Below, one piece after another: positions 55,572-64,000 of a DNA stretch of 64,000 bases. This DNA is from Micrasema longulum (lineage: Eukaryota; Arthropoda; Insecta; Trichoptera; Brachycentridae), in the NCBI GenBank assembly GCA_022494885.1, contig JAGVSM010003565.1:1-64000 (forward strand), given 5' to 3'. Numbering within the stretch: the first letter of the stretch is position 1; each line of letters opens with the position of its first letter. The notes under the pieces are model-generated. The model saw nothing but the letters and a program-made list of their open reading frames with translations. It was not told the origin of the DNA and did no database searches. The translations under genes and the position numbers were made by a program.

Positions 55572-56567
55572 TGTAGGAGTCACCCGAAAATTAATTTTCA
55601 GTGTCAGCACCTGCTATCGTATCAAGTTCATGCAGAAATGAAATCACACATTCATTAATAAACTGGTGAGGCGAGCAAATGTAAAATCGCTGAGAAACAC
55701 GAAATAAGTACACGACCTCAAAATCTCACCAGGAAGTAAAGTGAACACTGGACAATATATGAGTGAAAATGTCTTCAGTTACAATATGTTGTTTCAATAA
55801 CGTTCACGCAATTCTCTGTTAACCTATTTATTCAACATATAATAAATACACTTCACCTCACCAAATCACTATCTTCTGTCAACCTCCAACTGGGTAGAAG
55901 CTCCCAATGCATTCGCATTAGGGTGGACCGATATTTTTTTTCCGTATTTTGAAATGAAAGGGGTCTAAAAAGTTGCCTTTTGGATTACTCGGGATGCAAA
56001 AAATATATAAAAAAATATTTGACACTACTTTTGGCCCTCAACCAGAGCTTGAAGTTTTCGAAAAAGTCAATTTTTCGCCCTAAACCGGCTGTCATTTCGT
56101 ATTTATGTAAGAAAATCAGTCTAATTAAATTGTATAATCTGCATTAAATCTTATTACATAAGCATCCAAGGGCGTGAGTTGCACTTTGTTTTGTAATAAA
56201 TGGGTAGCATTGTTTTAATGTGCCATTGTTTTAGTCAGGCGCTCAACGGAATCAGTTCCGCAGAGTGTAAATTTTTTGTGTTTCGGTAGTTTTAAAACGT
56301 GTTTGAATTTGTAATGTGATTAAGTTATATCTTTACGGTAAAATTTTTTAATTTTATCAATATAGATAATTAAAAAATCTTCAGACAGTTATAAACTTCA
56401 AACTTCTGTTGAGGGCCAAAAGTAGTATGGAATATTTTTTTAAATAATTTTTACGTTCAATGCGATCCAAAAGACAACTTTTTAGACCCCTTTCATTTTG
56501 ATATTTAAAAAAAAAAAACTTCATACATCATCGGCTCACTCTAATCCGCATGTATTCAAATCCTGCA
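55572..56567 (+). mobile_element. Solo LTR interrupted by a MITE
   Basis: Starts TGTAGGAGTCACCCGAAAAT. LTR sequence continues to 55918 and resumes after the insert to AAATCCTGCA (56567). Flanks TCTG (55568-55571) and TCCG (56568-56571) may be a mutated 4-bp duplication. Shared blocks with 41512-41951: ATCGCTGAGAAACACG, AATCTCACCAGGAAGTAAA, CAACATATAATAAATACACT, CTTCTGTCAACCTCCAACTG. Without the insert the LTR is about 360 bases. Confidence 0.75.
55919..56543. mobile_element. Non-autonomous hAT-type MITE, 625 bp
   Basis: Termini TAGGGTGGACCGAT and (inverse) ATCGGCTCACTCTA. Subterminal arms ATGAAAGGGGTCTAAAAAGT and inverse TTTTTAGACCCCTTTCATTT, and TTTTGGCCCTCAACC.GAGCTT with inverse AACTTCTGTTGAGGGCCAAA, form a long foldback. 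It is flanked by ATTCGCAT (55911-55918) and ATCCGCAT (56544-56551), an 8-bp duplication with one change; 8 bp and a TAGRGTG start are features of the hAT superfamily. No transposase inside. Confidence 0.85.
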
Positions 56568-57384
56568 TCCGCGTGGGCGACTTTATAAGTGGGTGGCGTA
56601 TTATTACTCTGATGTTTTTTCATGTGAATATTTTTTTCTGACTTCGATGTCAAATGATTTATTTTAGTAGTTTAGTAAATTTTGAAATTTTATTATTAAA
56701 AATGCAGGCTCCACCAGTTTTCATAACTGTTCACTAAATACATGAATAAATTAACATTTTTCAATGGATGAGTTTTAAATAATGACAAATAATGACGTTG
56801 CAAATAATGACAGTCAAGATTCCTCGAAACCCTTTATGTCCGTTTTCATAAATAAATTAAAGGTGAGGAACTAGGTACATTCCAATATTAAAATATGCAG
56901 ATAATAACTTGAAGGTAGGGACAGTAGAATGAACTTTCTTCATCTTGAAATTTGTCTCTGATTACAGGGTGTGTTTGTAAATTATCCACACTATTTATGC
57001 TGGCGGTTTATTAACAATGTAATTATACATTTGAATTAAGAAAATTTCTTAGAGCTGTTTGTTTTTTTCTGTATGACGCAATTATGTATGTTACTACTTG
57101 TGACAAATACAAAGTCTATTTAATCAATTAAATGCATTGTTAGTGTATTTATTTATAAAATTGACTAGTAAATTAATTAAGCATAGTTAGTATATTACTA
57201 TATGAACATGTTTATCAAAAGTAAAATAATTAAGAAATAATATGGCAAATGTAGTAGATTAATATATTTTTATTTACATATTTAACTTGGTTTTGCAAGT
57301 TCAGAAAGTTAACCATGTTTTATAACTACGTTATTTTTTAAATATGTTATAATGTTATTATATAACGTTATTTTTTAAATATGG

Positions 57385-57570
57385 GCGGCCTCCGCGGTGT
57401 AGTGGTCAAGATGCTTGACTCGCGCACGGAAGGTTCCGGGTTCGATTCCCGGTGAGAACACAAAAATTAAAATGTGATTTTTTCAAGCCTGGGTGTTCTG
57501 TGATGTAATTCACCACTGTTTTGGGGCCTCCTGGCCTGTTGTGGTGCAAAAATAAATAAATAATTAAATT
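57385..57570 (+). mobile_element. SINE, family S2 (tRNA-derived), full copy
   Basis: GGCCTCCGCGGTGTAGTGGT (A-box), GGTTCCGGGTTCGATTCCCG (B-box), body TCAAGCCTGGGTGTTCTGTG, ATGTAATTCACCACTGTTTT, GGGGCCTCCTGGCCTGTTGT and an AATAAATAAATAAT tail. Nearly colinear with the inverted copy at 10622-10802. Confidence 0.87.
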
Positions 57571-57769
57571 AGTATTTTTGTATTAATTTCAAGGCGATGT
57601 AAGATTTGTGTTAAAAAAAAATCCGTTGAAGGGAAGCGTCCGCATCGCCATCGGACAGATTGTGTCAAACAGATTTTAGAATGAGGAAGTTCCGAGTTAT
57701 TTTTTATTTGTAAGACTATTAAACTATGCTAAAAAAAAAATATGTATCATATTTTCAGCGTTTTGTATT

Positions 57770-58060
57770 TTTGATATTACTCCGCCTGTAAAGTCTTAAG
57801 TTCTCTTCCCTTCTTCTCAGGTTCTACTGATTGGTTAGTTCACTTACTATCAACCGTAAATCTATCACAATTCTCTTATCATTGGTTGATTTGGAAGAAG
57901 TAGATACGTCATTCAAAGTTGTTGGTTAAAATTGAAATCATTTTAGTGATTTTTTTCATACATTTTTAATAAGCTTCGCTGTACAATTTAATGCCCTAAT
58001 TTTAATTGCGCAAAAAAACACAATTTAATTTCCAATTTCCCGTGGGGCTAAACTTCCTTA
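57770..58060 (-). repeat. Dispersed repeat R5, inverted long copy
   Basis: CTATCAACCGTAAATCTATC, CTCTTATCATTGGTTGATTT, TAAGCTTCGCTGTACAATTT, CCAATTTCCCGTGGGGCTAA. It matches the inverse of 36400-36720. Confidence 0.6.
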
Positions 58061-58080
58061 TTCTTTGTATATATATGTTA

Positions 58081-58124
58081 TACAAGTGCGCCAACTGATC
58101 CGCATCGGACGGATTGCACTTGTA
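58081..58124. repeat. Hairpin carrying an inverted unit of the adjacent minisatellite
   Basis: TACAAGTGC (58081-58089) pairs with GCACTTGTA (58116-58124). The loop contains ATCCGCATCGGACGGAT, the reverse complement of the minisatellite's first one and a half units (ATCCGTCCGATGCG). Confidence 0.7.
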
Positions 58125-58164
58125 TGACTATTTGAATAATTTTGAAATCCGTTTGATACGGTAC

Positions 58165-58259
58165 GATCCGTCCGATGCGTCCGATGCGTCCGATGCGTCC
58201 GATGCGTCCGATGCGTCCGATGCGTCCGATGCGTCCGATGCGTCCGATGCGTCCGATGC
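58165..58259. repeat. 9-bp minisatellite (GATGCGTCC)n
   Basis: One variant unit GATCCGTCC (58165-58173), nine identical units GATGCGTCC (58174-58254) and a partial unit GATGC. Because 9 is a multiple of 3, it opens frames on both strands (Asp-Ala-Ser, Arg-Pro-Met and Thr-His-Arg repeats). These are by-products and not genes. Perfect identity of the units implies recent expansion. Confidence 0.95.
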
Positions 58260-59569
58260 TTTATTTGGTGAAAAAAAATATTCGTTCGATTCTGTCGCAA
58301 TTTATGATGAGAACTAAGAATAGTCCAGAAGCTGCATACGCGCATCAAACAGAAGGCGACTAAACTACTCTTAAACAAGTATTTTTACGTTTTGACCCAT
58401 TAGTTTCTTTGTAGACGTCTCTCAGTACGCAACTCCAGATTTGAATTCAACTTTGCCGTGTTGTGTCGTTTTAAAGTGTAGAAATTCTGTTGGGATAAAA
58501 AAAAAACAGTATGGCTCACATTTTATGTGTAAGTAGCAAATGCATTACTCGAAAAAAAAATTTTTTCCACCTGTCAGATTGTCAAAGAAAAAAAATGTAC
58601 ATTTTTTTAGTGTTGCCAGGGTCTATTTATTTACGCTACTTTTCTAATAAGAACATTAGTTTTAATTGATTTAGTTGAATTGTAGCTTATTTTTTGCTCA
58701 TCTAATGAGAGAACTAACAAAAATTGGACCTCTCTGTTAAGTTTCAAGTTCATTAATTAAAATACTCTTATTAAATGACCCTTTACTTATCTACTATGTT
58801 GCCCATCATTGTTTTCGCGTGAACAATAACATTTTAGAGAAATAAAAAAATTGCCTTTTGAAAAACACATAATTATCTTGTGTGTTATGGTTATACGCGA
58901 TCATTTCGCGATCTGACAACATTACGCGGCGACACAGTCCGATGTATTCAAATATGATTCTATGCTCTTTCTGGACTATTCTTAATTCTATGATCCTAAC
59001 TTATACGCGAAAATGTGAATAAATGATAACGCTTTAAAACAGGCGATCGCCACATGTTATTTTTTTAGTTTTTAAATGTTTATTTTACGAAAAGTTTCAC
59101 GAAATAATTTAATGAAAGGATTTTATTTTATTTTCGTAAACTTTTTAAACTTTTAATTTACAGCCATCACCAAACATTATTATAAGATTGTATATTTTAC
59201 TAGCCCATCTATTATTAAAGTATATTATTTTTATAATTGTAATATAAAATCCCATTGTAAATGTAATGTTTATAATAGAATATTGTGAATAATCATTCCA
59301 ATAGTCAAAAAAAAAATTGAGACAAAGATCTAAATTTAGAGACAATCGTAAAATTTACAAGATAATATGTTCATTTTTAATTATAGACAAAAATAATAAT
59401 AAAATGTTAAAATTTAATTGTTCATAGTGTACATATAAACAGAAAAATCCTTCATTTTACTTTTCAGAAAAAATAAGTGTACATTGAGTTCGATTGTTCA
59501 ATATCTTATATCAGTGTATTAGTGACTGTCGGTGAACCAAATAAACAAAAAAAAAGTGTTAGTACGCAG

Positions 59570-60400
59570 ATTTGCATACAATAGAACTCCGTTTATCAGA
59601 ACCCCCGTCATCCGGATTACAATGAAAGCATCCTGCAAACTGTTCATAAAGACTTGTCTTTCTTCAGTTTTGCATATCACATCATTTTTTTAAAAACTAA
59701 TTAAGCGGAAATTTAATATTTCTTTACAATCAAACCGCGGAAATAACAAAATAAAGAAACTTTTTAAGCTTTCATTGTACCCCTCACTGCAGTATTGTTA
59801 ATTTGTGATCAATCAAATACACATGCTCAGCACAATCACCTTTTTCTAATTTCCCAGTAATACAGTGTTAGTTCCAAATTGAGACCGCGGCCGCACGCTC
59901 CAGATCCCGCCTCGGAAAGGAAGAAGAACGTAGTAATACAAACAAATCAATCAACGACACAAAACCCAAATACATATAGAAAACTTTAGAATAATTTGCC
60001 CTTTACAACATGCACTCAAGCAACAGAAGAAAAACAATACGTATCTATACCAATCACAGAGGAACATCAAATTATCAAGACACTACTGGCAAAATCCTAA
60101 CACAGATCCTAACATGATCCCTAACGAACTCAGTCGAAATAACTTCTCGTCATAGTACTGAATTCCTCGCAAAAGCCATTACCCTAAAACCAACAGTAGA
60201 AACAATCCTATGCAAAGACCCTAATCGTTCTAACTATCTCTCAGACCTTAGAGCAGACGAAACGGGTCCTAGAGTATGGTCGGCGCGTGGTTCTCTCGCG
60301 AATTTACCACTTCCTTTCTATGGGACAAGAACAACACAGATGGACAAGTCATCCGGATTGTCAAATATCCGGATCGCCATCAAGAAATAAGAAATATGAA
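59570..60400. mobile_element. Possible decayed pogo/Tigger-like DNA element
   Basis: Left edge ATAGAACTCCGTTTATCAGA then CCCCCGTCATCCGGAT resembles pogo/Tigger termini (a TATCCGAAC...TTATCCGGA-like start). A related CATCCGGATTGTCAAATATC lies at 60347. The interior has many short frames with stops and no recognisable transposase motif. Weak call. Confidence 0.3.
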
Positions 60401-60840
60401 AATAAAATAAACGAAATTTGGATGTTACTTGGTTCAGCGACAGGCACTCACACATTACACATTATATTATGTTTAGTAAACATTTGGGCGCATTTTATAG
60501 TGCAATATAAAATATGTATTATTATGAAAAACTAAAAATTTACTCCATCTTAATGTTAGATTTCATGTAAAAATATCTACAAAGTTGAAGCAATAAATTA
60601 TCTATTTAAAAATAAAACGATGTTTTATTTAACTCAGAATCCCAGACATTTTTGAAAAAGTAAATATTATTTCATTTCAGTTAATTAAGGTTGAATGAAA
60701 ATTTCAAGAATTAAAAAATTATTTTTTTGAAGCACCCTAACTACATATATTTATGGTATTGTAATTTTTTACTTTTTTTTAGTGAGCGATGTCCTTTCAA
60801 GTGTCATATGGAACCTTGTATAAAGGGAAGTTAGGTTTTG

Positions 60841-60935
60841 TCGGCCCCGTGGTGTAATGGTCAGCGCGTTTACCTACCATGCAAGAGGTCTTGGGTTCGA
60901 TTCTCGACAATGTTAACACGAAATATTGGTCATGT
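60841..60935 (+). mobile_element. SINE, family S1, head and start of body
   Basis: TCGGCCCCGTGGTGTAATGG (A-box), TCAGCGCGTTTACCTACCAT, GAGGTCTTGGGTTCGATTCT (B-box), then AACACGAAATATTGG as in the other S1 copies. Confidence 0.75.
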
Positions 60936-61377
60936 CATATCATATACTCGTATATATATTGTTGGCTAATATTTGAATATTAGCGCCACGCGTGCCACTT
61001 CCGTGATCCACAGCTATGGGCGACAATGGCGCTCTAAGCAAACCAATAATAATGCGTCAACTGGCGCATGCGCGGAACGCAGAGGGGAACAAAGGATCAA
61101 GTTTGGCGTCATATCCGAAAAAAGATATTACGATTTTGTATCCATCTATGGTGCATTTTTATAAATAAAGATTATTTAGTTAACAATATGCTATAAACTT
61201 TTTAAGAATTAAAAAAGGAATGGCCTACGCTCAGACGCTAAAGTCTTTATGGGCATTTTTTCCAATTCATGTTATACCTTAATTTTAAGATTTTTCTAAA
61301 GTGTATTTTTGTATAAAGTTTATATTTGAAGCACTAACTTTGTGGTTATTCATTCTAAACCATTTATAAACCCTTGA

Positions 61378-61500
61378 TTACGTAACTAATAGTCATTAGT
61401 TACGTAAACATTGACGAAGAAGCTTGTTTGCTTTGAAACCGGTCGGTAAAAAATAAAGATTAGTGGTTAAAAACAAAGTTGTTTTATTTATTTTATGTAT
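61378..61500. repeat. Dispersed repeat shared with 6010-6130, with a terminal palindrome
   Basis: TTACGTAACTAAT (61378-61390) and ATTAGTTACGTAA (61395-61407) are perfect inverse arms around AGTC. They are followed by TTGACGAAGAAGCTTG, GCTTTGAAACCGGTCGGTAA and GTGGTTAAAAACAAAGTTG. Confidence 0.65.
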
Positions 61501-61755
61501 TTTTGTACTTTATTTCTCTGTAAATAATATTTGTATCGAAAAATAAACAAACAAAAAAATAAATTTAAAAATGTGTTTTTACACTAGTTTCAAAGTACCT
61601 GGACTGGTACCTGAAGCGTAAGTCGATCATTTAACCTTCGTAAAAAGTATAAATATTTATTTATAAACATATAAAATACTGAGATTATGATGAGCATTGG
61701 TTTGTATGTTTCTGATTATTACAGCATCAGCATAGATTGTTTTATATTCCGATAT

Positions 61756-61990
61756 ACAGGACCAACCTGCCGATGATTATGCCTGTTGGAAGGGCTACCG
61801 CTATGCTGAACAACATCGTTCTGGATGTTGATCTGATCCATGTCTCCAAAGGGGTTTTCCGGAGCAGGATTCTTCTACTATTTTGACAAGAGACATAAGT
61901 CTCTTTATGTATTTTTTGTCTTTTTATAATATGTTCGTTTTAAATTTTCGCTTGTAATGTATGTATTATTTAAAATAAATAAATTGAATT
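61756..61990 (+). pseudogene. LINE ORF2 extreme C-terminus with 3' UTR
   Basis: Frame RTNLPMIMPVGRATAMLNNI, then VLDVDLIHVSKGVFRSRILL, LF and stop at 61889-61891. It is followed by a 95-base UTR and an AATAAATAAATTGAAT end. The similar scrap at 35296 preserves the first third. A typical Jockey/CR1-like tail; clade uncertain. Confidence 0.6.
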
Positions 61991-62227
61991 TAATCGAAAA
62001 AATAATAAAAAAATATTAAGGTGCTATTGTTGTGCCCTATGCATCATTAGGTATGGAAAGGGATTAATGATGATGATATTAAAACATTAGATTGAACCTG
62101 GTTGTAATCTCGTGCCTAATGTCGCAAACTGACGAATCAAAGGTTCAAGGTTCAAACCCAATTCTAACACAACTTTATTCCTATTTCAAAATGAATATTA
62201 ATAATATTAATTATATTATTTTCTAAT

Positions 62228-62510
62228 AGGCTTTGAGCTAATTCAAATCATCACTGGTCACAGTGGGTTCATGAGCTACCTGCATCGCTTCAAGTTGTCC
62301 GAGATAGCTGCCCATGTGATGATGAAACACCCCAAGATGTTCCTCACCTGTTGATGCATTGCCCTTTTTTCAGCTTTCAGATATCACAGTTGGAGACGCG
62401 ATGCAGAAGTCTGTGTGATGACCTTTGCGACGTCAGATCGGAGGCACTTCATAAAAAAATCACACGAGAAGTTTTACATGGTCAAGATAGTGCAGGACAT
62501 TGGTAAAATA
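62228..62510 (+). pseudogene. LINE ORF2 RNase H/zinc-knuckle tail, frameshifted
   Basis: Frame one: FELIQIITGHSGFMSYLHRF, KLSEIA; after a shift near 62310: PCDDETPQDVPHLLMHCPFF, then TRCRSLCDDLCDVRSEALHK and EVLHGQDSAGHW with stop. TGH..f..YLhRf......C.C...E...HlL..CP.f is the tail of LINEs with an RNase H region (I/LOA/R1-type). Different clade from the other LINE pieces here. Confidence 0.65.
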
Positions 62511-62819
62511 AACCAAAGTAGGGTACAAAATGTCGAACACTCTTCTAGCTGAACGGAAGGTAAATTGACGACTGTCACCAGGCCGACTTCTCTTGAAAAG
62601 TTTTAAGTGGTTTTCTCTTCACAAGAGCAAATGCTAAAAAGTTCATGATTGACCCACTATAGAATATCCCCCAGATTGCCCATCTGTAGCCTAGCCGTGT
62701 TTTATTTTATAGGTAAAAAATTCATTAATTTGTAACTACAAATAAATACATCAAATATAAGTAATATAAATATAAATTACTATTTTTTCTGCGTTTCTGT
62801 GAAAATCAACTGAAACAAC

Positions 62820-63253
62820 AATTGAACGTAGTTATGCAGAAAGCAGCCAGTCCATAATTTTGGAAAGATTAGATATTGATGTTATCGGGTGTAGTAAGGT
62901 CGATTCTATGTTCTGCTAAAAACAACCAGACCGCTTTGATACAAAAAACTGTCTTAATCACCTTCTGAAAGTGGTGTCGATCACAAAAACGGCATTTCTT
63001 AATTTGCAGAAAACACCCACAACACTAGAAAAATCTTATGGTACGATAAAAATCATTAAAACTGGTCAAATACATAATTAGATTCTTGTTTGTAATAAAA
63101 AAAAACCTTATGTATTCATTGTTTATCATTTGTTAAAGTCAAAAACATTCCAAATGTTGTGTAGATTTGATAATTCTCTCTTTTCACAAAAGTGCTATTA
63201 TCTCAGTTTCACTATTCTATAGCTGGCTGCTTTCTACATAACTACGTTCAATT
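62820..63253. mobile_element. MITE-C, 434 bp with about 33-bp terminal inverted repeats
   Basis: Left end AATTGAACGTAGTTATGCAG then AAAGCAGCCAG; right end the inverse, CTGGCTGCTTTCTACATAAC then TACGTTCAATT. Arms nearly identical. A trace of the same terminus is at 4045-4080. Interior unrelated to the other elements. Confidence 0.8.
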
Positions 63254-63736
63254 ATTAGTAACCACGTCATATACGTTACTTTATTCTACTCTATTTTAAT
63301 ACAATACTCGTACAAGAGTTCATTAAAAAATACCACAATGATATTCTGCAAATATTTCCATTTTGATTTAAATACTGAGCAACACTGAGCACTGGCCGAT
63401 TCCTTTTAAAATAAATAATGCAAAATACGGACACTTTAAACATCACATATTCTATGCAATACATTATATGTCAACGGGATCCTTTCAAAGAAAAATAGTC
63501 CTTCGGAAATAATGTTAGAAATACTACTTTAAATAATATTTGTAATCTGCAAATTAGTTTTAGTACTAAAAAACCGCAACTGGGTTAAAGATGTAAAATA
63601 TATTTTATTTTTTGTATGGAGAAATAAGCTGAGGTAACCGTCCAGTTTTATTGTTTACTGAGAACGGGCTGGGCGCTGGGCGCACTTCATAGATATTTTT
63701 TAAGGAAGATATAGACGGTGGTGGTGATTTATTAAA

Positions 63737-64000
63737 AACTAGCGGACCCGACAGGCGTTGCCCTGCCCAAACGTTGGCTTGCCTGCTATTTATTACCTTG
63801 GAAAAATACTTTACACTGATAAGTAGGTACCTAGGTGCTTGTTTGTGATTAAATTCCAAAATGAATTTAAGTAGGTACCCAGGTTCTTGTTTATGGTTGA
63901 ATTCCAAAACATAAAATAAATATTTTTTAAAATATAGCATTCTTTTTGCAAACGTCAAACTCCGGTCTTCTCACCAACAGTGGGGTGTACTTATGTTGGA
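63737..64000 (+). repeat. Dispersed repeat R8, shared with 21228-21500, running off the window
   Basis: AACTAGCGGACCCGACAGGC, GTTGCCCTGCCCAAACGTTG, then two tandem about 48-base units (AAGTAGGTACCTAGGTGCTT... and AAGTAGGTACCCAGGTTCTT..., each ending ATTCCAAAA) and TTTTTGCAAACGTCAAACTC. The minus-strand open frame 63958-63605 crosses it and is not a gene. Confidence 0.65.

Larger units (their letters stand above)
46042..64000 (+). other. Downstream sequence or further intron; no host exon recognised
   Basis: 18 kb without a recognisable host gene. Repeats are listed separately. No element seen in 46050-46610, 48960-49900, 50880-51180, 51400-52420 (includes a non-repetitive stretch 51880-52240), 53320-53970, 54070-54580, 54990-55560, 56580-57380, 58270-59560, 60420-60830, 61000-61370, 62520-62810 and 63260-63730. 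A poly(A) signal candidate for exon 7 is not obvious within 300 bases, which mildly favours continuation of the gene. Confidence 0.5.

Noticed and set aside
58058..58378. Open frames of Asp-Ala-Ser, Arg-Pro-Met and Thr-His-Arg repeats on both strands
   Set aside because: They are produced by a 9-bp minisatellite whose unit is a multiple of three; all frames stay open by construction.
59860..60540. Decayed transposase reading frame
   Set aside because: Several frames look protein-like in short runs, but no catalytic or DNA-binding motif could be identified; kept only as a weak DNA-element call.

Overview
The window is about 64 kb of AT-rich, repeat-dense eukaryotic DNA and almost certainly comes from an insect. 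It has no operons, ribosome binding sites or CRISPR. A lepidopteran (moth or butterfly) is my best guess. I base this on the kinds of RTE-like and Jockey/CR1-like LINE fragments, the tRNA-headed SINEs and recurrent short strings such as ACTCGTA and GTAGGTACCT. That taxonomic step is inference.

One host gene is recognisable: the 3' two-fifths of a receptor-type guanylate cyclase on the + strand, most like Drosophila Gyc76C. Seven exons (3781-3952, 5003-5143, 20599-20791, 21980-22151, 35060-35152, 37330-37507, 45060-46038/41) join in phase across GT/AG boundaries into about 642 codons. They encode, in order, the end of the kinase-homology domain, the signalling-helix linker, the complete class III cyclase domain (exons 3-6) with every catalytic and guanine-specificity residue visible, and a 326-codon low-complexity cytoplasmic tail. 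The extracellular, transmembrane and most kinase-homology exons lie upstream of the window. The last exon can be read to a stop at 46039, or spliced at an overlapping GT donor to an exon I could not find.

Everything else is intron or downstream sequence, largely built from dead mobile elements. There are about 20 LINE 3' fragments (RTE-like, Jockey-like, CR1/L2-like; all 5'-truncated and broken), four solo LTRs of one related group all in gene-sense orientation, four families of tRNA-derived SINEs, a hAT transposase C-terminal fragment, and many terminal-inverted-repeat or palindromic MITEs. The commonest is a large palindromic family (called MITE-A here), with about a dozen full or half copies. 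Nesting is common: a hAT-type MITE with an 8-bp duplication inside an LTR, a MITE-B copy inside a larger TIR element, and a LINE inside an older repeat.

The least explained structure is at 54.59-54.98 kb: four copies of a short, strictly conserved hairpin in otherwise dissimilar sequence, three of them wrapped by different complementary outer arms. A second oddity is a hammerhead-like core pattern (UGANGA, short stem, GAAA, then GGUM) that recurs in several unrelated repeat families. No complete undescribed system could be demonstrated. Family names MITE-A/B/C/D/E, S1-S4 and R5-R8 are labels used only in this annotation.
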